Notes under the pieces: generated by a model
What the model saw: the letters and a program-made list of their open reading frames with translations, nothing else
The model's database searches: none
Told to the model about the DNA's origin: nothing
Position numbers and translations under genes: made by a program
Shown here: positions 1-11,300 of the stretch, one piece after another
How the letters are laid out: the number at the start of each line of letters is the position of its first letter
Numbering within the stretch: the stretch's first letter is position 1
Assembly (NCBI RefSeq): GCF_022539595.1
Contig: NC_072770.1
Coordinates: 18,527,304 to 18,591,303 of the forward strand
Direction of reading: 5' to 3'
Origin: Amphiprion ocellaris
Lineage: Eukaryota; Chordata; Actinopteri; Pomacentridae
DNA: 64,000 nucleotides

Positions 1-315
1 CATGACTTTGCATTATTTTGTCTAAATACCTGTTGCACAATAATCGTTTTAAAATTGAGCTCACTCACGAAGAGGAGCTGTGTTTTTTCAGAGATGAAAT
101 CCAAAATCAGATTGCTTTTATGTGTGAGAGAAAAAACTAATTTGCCATTCCTGTAGGATTCCAACATGGACAAAACATGCTTTCATGGTAAAACAACAGA
201 TGCTAAATGGTTTATAGAAAACATGCATTTAGTGAACGATAAAGAAAAGTGGGTTTGATTCCTGGGCAGGGAACATTTTTCTGAAACTCCCAAAAGGAAG
301 TGACTCGGCTACTAA
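1..315. other. Downstream flank of STIMATE with a duplicated segment
   Basis: No gene is seen. Bases about 140-260 resemble 12230-12345, sharing blocks such as ttgccattcctg, ggacaaaacat and acatgcatttagtgaa. The segment ends at 250-273 in a tRNA-Glu 3'-end remnant (gggtttgattcctgg then cagggaa). Confidence 0.55.
250..273 (+). pseudogene. tRNA-Glu 3'-end fragment
   Basis: Only the T-arm and the acceptor 3' strand remain. They align with the T-arm of the intact tRNA-Glu copies, with the box B C changed to T. There is no 5' half. Confidence 0.55.
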
Positions 316-332
316 AATAGTGTATCACATTC

Positions 333-338
333 TTTATT
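333..338 (-). terminator. stimate: Candidate polyadenylation signal, STIMATE
   Basis: AATAAA on the minus strand. A second copy lies at 503-508. Both are downstream of the STIMATE stop; which is used cannot be told from sequence. Confidence 0.35.
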
Positions 339-1496
339 TGAAAAGCATTTATAATGATAATTTACCTCCATCGCTTGTCTTTTAATCATATAGTAGTTTA
401 AACTTTGCAAAATACTAAAAGCCCTCTTTGTCCTGGTTGAGCTGAGAGTTACCATAACTGCTGCAAGGTGCTGTACTTTCCCCCTTTTTAAATGCACAGT
501 CATTTATTCCTTGCCAACGTGCCAAAAACATCATAATGAAATCATCACCAGCACCATAGTCATCACAGTTTGTCACTCCATTTACTTTAAACAGGACCAG
601 CAGTCACACCAGCTAAGCACGCATGTATTCAGGACACACCAGTAAGGAAGTACAGGTGAACTGTACAGATACACTGGCGTGCACAAACAAAAACAAACAC
701 ACACTCTTTCTCCCAGCTGTCTGGTCCACACTTATTACAGTTTAGAGGTCTATGCATGTCACATTCTTAACATCAGAGCCTGCTGAATGCTGCTTCATGC
801 CTGAAGGTCTGGAGCTCTGTGTAAAACAGTCAAAGAAAACAAAGCCAACTGAACAACAACAAAAAAAACCCCCAAAAAACCAAACACCTGTTGGTAAATC
901 ACTCAGGCACATTACTGGAACAACAGCAACAACAAAGAAAATCTAAACAATACAAACAAACTCCCACAAAATACAAAAAGGAAAGATGAAAGCTATGATA
1001 AATGGGAACTTGTGCAAGAAATGATTCCCATATCTACTCTCTCTGTTGGAGTGGAAAAAACAAACAAAAAACACTTTTGGGACAAGCTTAGTCACCTTTT
1101 TGGCCCGAAAATAACACTCAAAAAACACCTTGAAATGAGACAAAAGACATTCAAAGATGGAAACGTACAGTTAGAGCACATCAGTAAAACAGTGGAAAAC
1201 AAACTGCAGTCTTGTGTCTACGGACAGACGACGCTGGCTGAGCCGATATTAGAAGGATGGTGCAATGTGGTACTTGCAGTCCTACAGGTTTAACGGCTGC
1301 TAGACAACAAAAATGGAAGATTGCTGCAAGAGTTAATGTGCTCACTCTGACAAAAAGTAACATTACATACAAGATATACAGTAGTCAAGTGTGGAACTGT
1401 GCTGTAAAGTGTTAGAGTCGCATCAGCACAGTGGTTTAAACACCGACGTAATGCTACTCTTAAGTTGAAGGATGTGTGACCTTACACACCCACAGA

Positions 1497-1553
1497 CACA
1501 CACACACGCGCACGCGCACGCGCACGCGCACGCGCACGCGCACACGCACACGC

Positions 1554-1590
<37 letters not shown>
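1497..1590. repeat. Alternating CG/CA microsatellite
   Basis: About 95 bp of uninterrupted purine-pyrimidine alternation. It begins with several (CG)(CA) hexamer-like units (gcgcac repeated) and grades into pure CA. Such tracts can adopt Z-DNA. It lies in the putative STIMATE 3' UTR. Confidence 0.9.
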
Positions 1591-1592
<2 letters not shown>

Positions 1593-2189
1593 ACAGGCCA
1601 TGGTGGTACGTCTATATGAGAAGACAAAAGGACAAAGTTTACATGAAATCTACATCAGGGCGACGATCCCTTTAGGAACATGTTAGGGCACCAAATGTAA
1701 CCAACTCCATAGAATGTGTCGCTTGCGTGATATCTGGCTCTAACGGGTGTGTTTAGGTTCGTCCAAATGACCTGATCCTGGACTACCACACTCGTACACA
1801 TTGCCACTTAATTCCAAACAGTATTAAACCAGCGTTACTTGTTTCCTATTACACTTACATTAAGGATTTAACAGTATAATGTTCATTTATGGTGATATTC
1901 GCTTTTTCCCGGTATCTTGAAACACAACACTCACCCCAGGAGTGTCACGCTGAAATGCAACAGAAGAACTTTGTCAGCTGCAAAAAATATGTTGCAGAGT
2001 CCCAGTTTAAGGAGTTTTTGTAGCAATCCTCCAGGAGAGAACAGTAAAGGGAATTAAATTACAGTATATTATTGTTGTCATCGAAGGCTTACATTATTCT
2101 CAGTGGGGGTACAGGGAATGTACGTGGACTTGTGAGGTGAAGAGCTACCAGAGGAAATTGGATCGTAGCAGTAAAGCTAGGCACACAGG

Positions 2190-2303
2190 TCAAACAGGGA
2201 TCCCCATGCGAAGCTTCTTCTTCTTTACCATCTTCAGACCAGTGAGTCGACGGACGTCGTCTTCGTCTGACTCGTCCATTTCATCATCTGCTGAGAAAAG
2301 GAT
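2190..2303 (-). CDS. stimate: STIMATE exon 8: acidic then Lys-rich C-terminus
   Basis: This exon encodes residues 277-313. An acidic run (DDEMDESDEDD) is followed by RRLTGLKMVKKKKLRMGIPV and a TGA stop. It closely matches the human tail, which ends in a similar Lys-rich block and GLPV. The acceptor is cttag at 2304-2308. Confidence 0.95.
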   Translation of the reverse strand: MLFSADDEMDESDEDDVRRLTGLKMVKKKKLRMGIPV

Positions 2304-5300
2304 CTAAGAGACAGGAAAGAGAAACAAATAGATATCAGCCCTTAAAAGTTGGGTAGGCAGGCTCATTGCTACATTATGAATACTCAAGGCTAGTCACTCA
2401 ACAAATGGATAAAAACTGCACTCAGCATTTTTTTGTGTGGGTAGGAAAAACATTCAGTTTGGCTCCATGATGTAACATGAATCAGAGATACATTCTCAGC
2501 TCTCCAATATTAGATTAGCGTAAACTAAACACAGAAAACGCATGGCTTTGGGGTAAAGGAGGAGGTATGAGAAGGACCTTCTGTTCTACTGAATTTCTCA
2601 AAGTCTTTCCATTGCCTGACTTCGCTTCTTTCCAAAAACCACGAACTTCACTCCCTAGTATTGATCAAGCTTCACAAACACTGAATCTTTCATTTCTAAC
2701 AAATGGATGAAAGTTTTAAATGTTCCCACAAAGAAGACTCTTTCTGCATCTGTATAATTTGTTTTTCACTCATGTTTGTGGTGAGTCTGTGAGACAACAT
2801 TAGGGTTATAAAATCAATGTTAGCAATGCAGAGCAGCAGATGGTACTGGACTGACTGCTGGATCACATGTAGTCTCATTGAGCTGCATTTTAGCCACTAT
2901 TTGAAACTCGTTCTGTTGTTGCCAACAGAAACAGACAAATAAGTAAATGAGTAAAGTTTTATTACAATTTTATAGAGAGCAGGAGAGAAACAAACATGCA
3001 CACCAAATGAGTTTAGGTTGCACAGCAGACGACATTGACACATTTTAACCAACTCACTGCTTGTTTATTGGTTTCATCAGTAGTTAAGTTTCCATCATCT
3101 CTGAACCTCAGCTTTAAAGTTTCCACATAGCTCTGAGATGTGGTAACAACAAGCTTATGGTAACATTAGGCACATTAGCCGTCAAAAATAAAGGTAATCC
3201 ACTGGAGCTTCAGTCCTCAGACACTGAAAGTGCAAGAAGACTCTTGGCTCTACAAAGCTGATCATTCTGAATGCCAGTAGAGAGCAGGATTATGCAAATT
3301 CTTCAGTTGCAGACTATTGGTTACCCATTTTGCAAGATGAAGCCTCCATTTCCACAACTACCTCCAGTACTGTCACAAACCAAAGCTCATTCAGAGGGTC
3401 ACTATTGCGCCCTCAAAGCTGCCATTCACAGCTCCCTGGTGGTCTAGTGGTTAGGATTCGGCGCTCTCACCGCCGTGGCCCAGGTTCGATTCCTGGTCAG
3501 GGAATGTCTCTTTATTTGCAAGTTTAGTGACATGTTATGTGAGGAATCCATGGACTGCGTCATATCAGATTTCTAATTTGCCTGGAAAAATTACTCAGTT
3601 CCACTGGCAGAGAGATTATTTCCCCCTTAACTTTACATACCTGTCAGTAGGATTATTCCATTGCCATAATCAGACACATTTAATGCTGCATTTTAAGCCA
3701 ATAAAATAGTAAAAGTGAGTAAGAAAAAAAACACAAACCAGTCAAAGCCGACCCTAGAATCTTCTGAGGCATAGTCAGACATGTTACGATTGTTAGCAAC
3801 TGCTGCCAAGTAAACATTACACTCCTTGAGGCTAACGCTAGTATACACATATTAAAACAAATCTGTTAAAATCTCACTTTCAGCTACTTATCATATATCA
3901 AACATCATTCAGGGTGTCACCGAGTCCCCCAAAAATACACAGTTCCAGCTCCCCGGCGGTCTAGCAGCTGTCGTGTTTTCAGCTTCAAACACACAACTCA
4001 CATCGCCACTAATAATGGCTGATGAAATAAGAGGTTAACCAGTTCAGCAGAATGTCAACATGGATAAAACTCCTGCATTCACATTAAAGCAAAATACACT
4101 GCAGCGCACTGCCACAGAAACTTAACACTTAAGAAATATTTTTTCCATTCACACTGTCACACAAGACGACACCATCACGAAATTACAAAATTAGCAATGG
4201 CACAATGTGCTATGAGTAACAGTTACACAGCCCATAGAGAAGACCACAAATTAGGTGTCTGACACCACTTTTTATGACAAAGGGTGAATGTAATCAGTTT
4301 ATTTCACCTTAAATGGAAAATACTGTTGCAAGAGTCTTATAAGTACTAAACAACAGCTGTAACATTTGTCATCGTGGCCGTGGATGGAAGTGGGCATGTG
4401 CTAAAGTTTTCTAGCATGTTTGATTCAATTTTCCCTTATTCCATCAGTAAGCATCCCGAGCCAAAAAACAACTTGATGACATTGTTATGGTTATGTTCTC
4501 CCTACAGACACAACTGTGTCTTACATATTTTTCTATACAAAATCTACTTTTTTTCATAATGCTATTTATTTATGAGGTATTCACCAACAGTCTTGTTCCT
4601 TAAAAACCCTCTCCTTTATCCTGCTGTCAATAATGACCACAGTATGGAAGTGTTTGATCACCATTAACTAAAAAAACATGTTTGAAATTCACGTACCACA
4701 CATTCCTTGAAAATTTCCCCTGATTTTGCATAACAGGCAACAGTCAAAGCTTTGTGGGAGAGTGGCACCGAAAAAGTCAATGTTAAAAAAAAGGAATAGA
4801 GTTCGACAGAATTCATCAAGTCAAATGGAGGAAAGTTCTTTGGTCTGATGAGAACAAATCTGAGTTTTTTGGCCATCAGACGACACCCTATGTTTAGAGG
4901 ATACCAAACACTAAACATCATCACAAACACACTGTCCCCATTGTGAAGCATGGTGGTGGCAGCATCATTATAAAGTGATGTCTCTCTGCAGTAGGCTCTG
5001 GAAGGCTTGTAAATGTAGAGGGTAAAATGAATGCAGCAAAGTACTGAGAAATCCTATGCAGTCTGTGGAGAACTAAAACTTGGGAGAAGATTTGTTTTCC
5101 TGCAAGACAATCCTTTCATTAAAATAATACTGTTTCCTCACTAAATGATTGTTAAATATGGCTCAGTCAGGTAGTGCTGGAGAGCCAACAATGTCATCCA
5201 TACACTGTAATAGTTGTTAAACAGTTCTACAACAACTGCAAGTACAACTGTTTAACAACCATTACTTATTTCAACCAACAAATTCCTTCTTTCCCCCCTT

Positions 5301-8300
5301 GATTTTACACAAGTCAGAAGGACTATTTCATTTTCATAATCAGAAACACCAAATCTTCATTTTAAGCCAATGAATAAGTGAGTAAGAAAATGATTAACGA
5401 GCCAGCCAGGAGTCGAACCTAGAATCTTCTGATCCGTAGTCAGACGCGTTATCCATTGCGCCACTGGCCCGCAGTGACTGCACGCTGCTGCTGCTGCTGA
5501 CACGAATACATTCATGGCAGCAGCTCCGCCCCTCCTCCACAGCTCAGCGTTCTGCTGAAAGCATGCTCTCTAGCTGCAGCATGCAAGCAGGAACTGAAAC
5601 AACCCACGGAGCTGGCTTTTTCCTGCAACGCTTTCACTTTATAGATGTTTAATTTCCTTTAAAATAAGCTTGATGCTGTTTCGTGATCTAAAAGCTTCCT
5701 TACATGTGGCACTCACAGCTCATCAACATGAAATACAGCCAATATTTAAAACACGCCTAACACCATTTCGCTCAAATAATGTTGCACTAGATACAAATTG
5801 CCTGTTGGTAAAATCAAAAAGGGAACACGGGTTTTTAATTGTCCAGATGTGAAAATAAATTGAATGAGTTTGTTTAATATCTTCAGAAACACACAAGAGG
5901 GAAAAAATGACTTACAGGCCATACTGATTTTCTATTTACCTCTGACATGGAGAGTCACCGTGCTTGGGTTTGACACAAATTGGATTCAGTGATGTTTCAC
6001 TGACTTAGGAGACAAAATTGACAACAATAATTCAACAATATAGGGACAAACAGTAGGAACACGAACAATAGGTATAGTCTTACTTTGATTGCAGTAGTCA
6101 TGACCACTTTAATCACATCCAAGTAAAACAATGTTGGATGAACTGGGACACCAACAGTATTTATTGTGTCTGTAATACCAGTGTAGTGATGGAGATAAAT
6201 CTGTGCTGGTAGTGTTTATGAATTAATAGGGCAAGAAAACATCAAAACATGAGCCAGCTGAGAGTTTACTCTAGAACTATCTCATCTGCAATCCAACATA
6301 TAATGCATTTTGAGCCAAGACAAAGCCAGCATGGTAAGTTTTACACACTTTGCCCCTCATACTGTGGAGGGAAAAAAAAAATCAACCAGTCCTGGTCAAT
6401 TTCAATATGCTAAAATTCAAGGTTATCAGATTCAGAATCTGCAAAGCCACACTGTGCTATGAGCAACAGTAAACACAGCTTACTGGTTATGAAGACAAAT
6501 GACTCCTGCTTGTAGAACAAGAACTTCTGCAAGAGCCGTGTATATACTGGTTTTGATTCATGACAGACAACAATGATCTGCTTTCAAGTATATGTGAGCA
6601 GATGTGATTTATTCAGTGTAGCGATGGTTGACTAAATTACATCGGCATGAATGGACATATGCTAAAGGAAAAATAAATACCTTGACTTTTAGGCATATTG
6701 TTACCCAAGCTTTTATTTTTGCAGTATTTTCCATTGGTCTTGTCCCTTGAAAGTACATATTTACTCTGCTGTGTAAACTGACTACTGTATGTTAGTCCTT
6801 GATAATTATTAACTAAACCAACCAGTGTGTGTGAAAGTGGTAACATACAAATTCCTTAAATGTCTTTGGCTTCTAATACTTAACAACTCAGTAATATTCC
6901 ATTAGTAAGCTGCAATTATGAAGACTAATGTTTACATAATCTCTTCAACTATGTTTTTGTCTATGAAGTAAAGCTGTCGTTTTAATATGGAAAATTTTAG
7001 GTCAGTATAGCTTAAAATATGACAACTCTTCTCTCAGTAAAACATTATAGTTGAAAGGATTGTTTATTTCCTCAAATGCTAATTTTCAACATGACACACG
7101 ATACTTCACGGGGTCATCATCTTAACTCATGAACAAGTGAGTAAGAAAATGGTTAACGAGCCAGCCAGGAGTCGAACCTAGAATCTTCTGATCCGTAGTC
7201 AGACGCGTTATCCATTGCGCCACTGGCCCGCAGTGACAACGTACTGCTGCCGATGCGAATACATTCATGGCAGCAGCTCCGCCCCTCCCCCACAGCTAGC
7301 GGTCTGCTGAAAGCATGCTCTCTAGCTGCAGGATGTAAGCAGGAACTGAACTGAAACAACCCACGGAGCTGGCTTTTTCCTGCAACGCTTTCACTATTCG
7401 AACAGTGAAATGCCTTTAAAGTATGCTTGATACGGTTTTGTAATTGAAAAACGTCCTTACATGTGACAGTAATTGCTCACTGACAAGAAACACACCAACA
7501 GGCTAAACGACATTTTGCTCAAATAACAATGCAATACACAAATTCTCCATTGATAAAATGAAAAGTAAACAGTGGTTTCTCAATATCCTGATGTGAAACT
7601 AAAATAGTATGTTTGTTCAAGACCTTGGGCAAAAATTACTTCGAGATCACAGTTTTTCGACTTCAACAACCTTTTTCTCAAATTGGATTCAGTGCTGTTT
7701 GAGCTAATAATTAAATGCAACTAAAATGAGAAATAATCTACAAACCCACAGTCAGACTCGTTATCCATTGCACCACTGGCCCTCCTTCAGACAACAGAAA
7801 CCAGCTCCCCAAAAAACAATCCTGCATACCTGATTATTTCCTCTTGACTTCTGTTGGACTCCTGCTTCTCATCGCCACCTCATTATCAAACCACAAGAAG
7901 AACAATATCACATGTTTAACAGACTCTGAGGGTTTATAAATCAACTTCACTTGTAATAAAAGAGGAGATGATTCATACCAAGTGCAAACTCTCACAAGCA
8001 TGTGATGTCCATTACTTTTTAAAATTTTTGCACTAAGTTACAAAGAAACAATCGCAAAGACACCAAATACGTAACTAAAAGGAAGTAAAAGCAAGAATAT
8101 CAAATGACTAGATTATAATAAGATAAAATACTACCACAGCACACCTACAGTGCCACAAAATTTAAAAAAAAAAGAGAAATCCAGTGTCCCCACAATAATA
8201 GGAAAGTACTATTAACATGTTGTGTGGCTAATGTGACTAACTTTCCCATTAGCTTTGATCATACGCTGATTGGTCAGAGCTCCGTGGAAACTACATCTAA

Positions 8301-11300
8301 ATCTGAGGAACCATTTGACACAGCACAAAACTTTATGACGGATTTGAATCGAATAAACAAAGACTGGAAGGGTTAATGTGTTTTACGTCTCCAGTTGTGT
8401 CAAGTGCAACCTAAACTCAGCTAGTGTTTACATCTCTCCTGCTCTCTGTGATCACATAGACCACATTTTCAATACAGCTAAACTGAAATACAGCTAAATT
8501 CCCTACAAGGCTTCTTACCTAGACATTTTTCTTTATGTTGTCAGACAACAGAACAATAATGAAACAGTGACTGAGACACAGCCCATTTAAAACATATGCT
8601 TACCGACAGCCACTTCAACATCATTCCCAAGCTGCAGCTTTGCATTGATAAACTACTGATTTTATAACATCAACGTTGTCAGTGAAACTCACCATACATG
8701 AAATGCTGTGAATTCTGTGGTATTTCAATGTGAAATGATCAAAGTTAGAACTGATACTAGGTCATGTCGTGTCAGCTACCGTGCAGTCAGTCTTGTCCAA
8801 CCAAGACTGGAGGAAAACTGAAGGACCTCAAGGATGGCCCGGGTCAAGAAATACCTTATTATGAATATTCAACTACACTAGATGGCAAAAATGGAGGGGC
8901 TTATCCAAAAAGAGGCAACCCAAGACCATTAGATTTTTTCAAAAAAGACAGCCCTTGTTCTATCACAGTCTCAGACATTGGACAGTTACGCAAGAACATG
9001 ACTGTCATTTCTGAACACCATAGCCATAACGCAGTCCTCATTTTACGCCAGACATTCCAGGTAACATGCCCAAACAGCACATCAACAATCCCTGGTGGTC
9101 TAGTGGCTAGGATTCGGCGCTCTCACCGCCGCGGCCTGGGTTCGATTCCCGGTCAGGGAACACCTTATTATGTATGTTCAACTACACTAAATGGCAAAAG
9201 ACTTTCGCCAAAAAGAAGCAACAAAGACTTAAAAACATGCAACTATGAAAGTTAACACACTATCATGTGCAGGAAGAACTGTACATGTGCTTTAAGCAGA
9301 TGTATCTCAATGACTACTTACCATACATATAGCCTGTGTTAACGATAGTGATCACTTACCGGTAGTTATTGAGTCAACTCAAAATGGGAAGAATGAATTG
9401 TTGCAAGAATGTTGTAAATCCTGGACCAGACTCCTCATGACAACTGGAGCATCAGATACCTACACAGGAATATTACTAGCTTTTCTGACCACTAGTACCT
9501 AGTATTTCAATCAGGCCTCGTTTTAGCTCGTAAATTCCAAAGAAAATGCCTACAGCTCACTACCAGCAGTCCCTGGTGGTCTAGTGGTTAGGATTCGGCG
9601 CTCTCACCGCCACGGCCTGGGTTTGATTCCCTTTCAGGGAATACCTTTTTACTTACCGATCATTACAAAACATTTGATTAAGACCCTCTTACATTTGGTA
9701 TTACAGTGGGAAGGCATTTATCCATTGTATGTTTAAACAAACCTAACTAAACTCAGAGCTTAAGTATTGTATCACAAGTGTGATGCATTGTAATCTAAAC
9801 TGCCTCTATGAGATGCCACAGTCTATTCTGAACCTTGTCAAATTCATCGAAAGCCCTTGTCCGACTTGGTACTCGTGGAAAAGAAGCACCTAGCAGTCAT
9901 AATACTAACATTGCTGGCTTCATCAGTTTGTTAAAGTGACAGCATTCTGTCATTCAGACAGAGGTCACTTCTCTGTTAATGGTCCTCTGGGTTTTATTCA
10001 GACATACCTCCTCCAGTGACGGAGAGAGTGACCTGAACTGATCCTGTTCCCAAGTTAAAGATAACCATTTACACCTAAAATTAGTGTGTTCTCTGTCTGG
10101 TTGCAGCTTTCCAACCAACAAACAGCTACCTTCCGAGAGAAGAGGTAAGGTTAGAATACATTTCAACTTCCGAGACTAATGGCTTTTTATCAGACTGTGG
10201 TGAGGCTGTACAGACTGCTTTCACATCCAGCTGAGATCCAATCACAGTGGGAACCTGGTTGCTTCTAAATGTAGTCTGAGTGATCCCAAACTGTTCTGCA
10301 TGCATTTACACATTCCATTAGCTTTTGATGTCTCTCACTAAGGTACATAGATACATAACAAACAAACAAACAAACAAATAAATACTCCGTCAAAGAACGT
10401 GACGTAATTATACGTATGACAACAAGTTAACATTGTGGCAACTGCCTGCTGATGACCATATGATTGTGATCCTCCTAAAAATCGGCCACTGCGGACTTAT
10501 CTGTCGGAAATCCTACAAGGAACAATTGATTCATTTGTGGAGGTGTTTCCGAGTCCCATCAATTCTCGTCACCCACTCCATATTTACGTCTTGCGATTCG
10601 GTAACTGTGCATAACACACACCTGTGCTCACCGCAAAGTAATTTTTTTTTATTAAAGATTTCATCCGTTAAAAATGATACGACTCAGCAGCCTTGGTGGA
10701 GTACTGCGCACTCTGAGTGCTTTTCTTGTTTGTAGAAAAGGTGACATGTCAAGAATGCTGGATTGTGTGGTCCTACCTACAGACCTTAAGGGCAATATAT
10801 ACCAGACATTAAACTTGTGTGCAAAATCAAATTCTCGTCTGTTAAAGGGTTTGCTATTAAAAAGGTTCTTGAAAATTGTAGTAATACCATTATTCCAGAC
10901 TGGGGTTAGGACTCTGTGCACTGCGGATGAATGGTGTGTAGAACAGAGCACTGTATACAGTCCATCTACTATACACACTAATAAAGTAACAGGGAACCAT
11001 TATCAAGGGAAGCATAGCAGCTCTGGGTCAAGTTCCTCATTAATGTACTGGTGTGCTGAATCCAATTACCTTTATCCAAAACAGTGTCAATCAGTACTGA
11101 AGACCAGCAACAGCTTACAGTTGAGTGACTATGTCAGACTGAAAAAACCCAGAGTTTCAGAAGCACAGAAGAGGACTTTTGGGTTTAAAAAGAAAAGGAA
11201 AGCTTGTGTGTGGTTTCTGTAACACAAAACAACGGGCCCTTAAAACATTCAATGTTAATGTCCCAGTGAGACTTACCTCTGACTCTGAGTCATCATGGGA

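Larger units (their letters stand above)
316..2189 (-). other. stimate: Putative STIMATE 3' UTR
   Basis: This noncoding stretch follows the STIMATE stop. Candidate AATAAA signals on the minus strand (TTTATT on plus) occur at 503-508 and 333-338, so the transcript probably ends near 0.3-0.5 kb. It contains the CG/CA repeat at about 1497-1590. Short ORFs here look like chance. The extent is inferred; I see no expression evidence. Confidence 0.45.
4190..5880. repeat. Direct duplication, copy 1 (contains tRNA-Arg and Tc1 remnant)
   Basis: Homologous to about 6440-7640. Similar landmarks are caatgtgctatgagtaacag at the left, the cttgttccttaaaa area in the middle, and the tRNA-Arg plus 160 bp of strongly conserved right flank (ttcatggcagcagctccgcc, aagcatgctctctagctgca). 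The left landmarks are about 2255 bp apart but the tRNAs are 1759 bp apart, so copy 1 holds about 500 bp extra, matching the Tc1-like insertion plus hairpin. Confidence 0.7.
2304..11276. other. STIMATE last intron: tRNA-bearing duplicated region
   Basis: About 9 kb between STIMATE exons 7 and 8. It holds three tRNA-Glu copies, two intact tRNA-Arg genes, several tRNA fragments, a direct duplication (about 4.2-5.9 and 6.4-7.6 kb), an inverted duplication (about 2.97-3.19 and 8.2-8.46 kb), a Tc1-like remnant and an unidentified ORF at 10.7-11.2 kb. The stretches 2304-2970, 5880-6440, 7790-8210 and 9642-10430 show nothing recognisable. Confidence 0.85.

Noticed and set aside
1472..1675. His-Ala/His-Thr repeat ORF
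   Set aside because: Translation of the CG/CA microsatellite.
4780..5125. Possible active Tc1 transposase gene
   Set aside because: Frame is interrupted and only a few hundred bases remain; no terminal inverted repeats found.
8764..9255. 163-codon plus-strand ORF
   Set aside because: It reads straight through an intact tRNA-Glu (9089-9160) and a tRNA remnant with duplicated flank; no protein family is visible.
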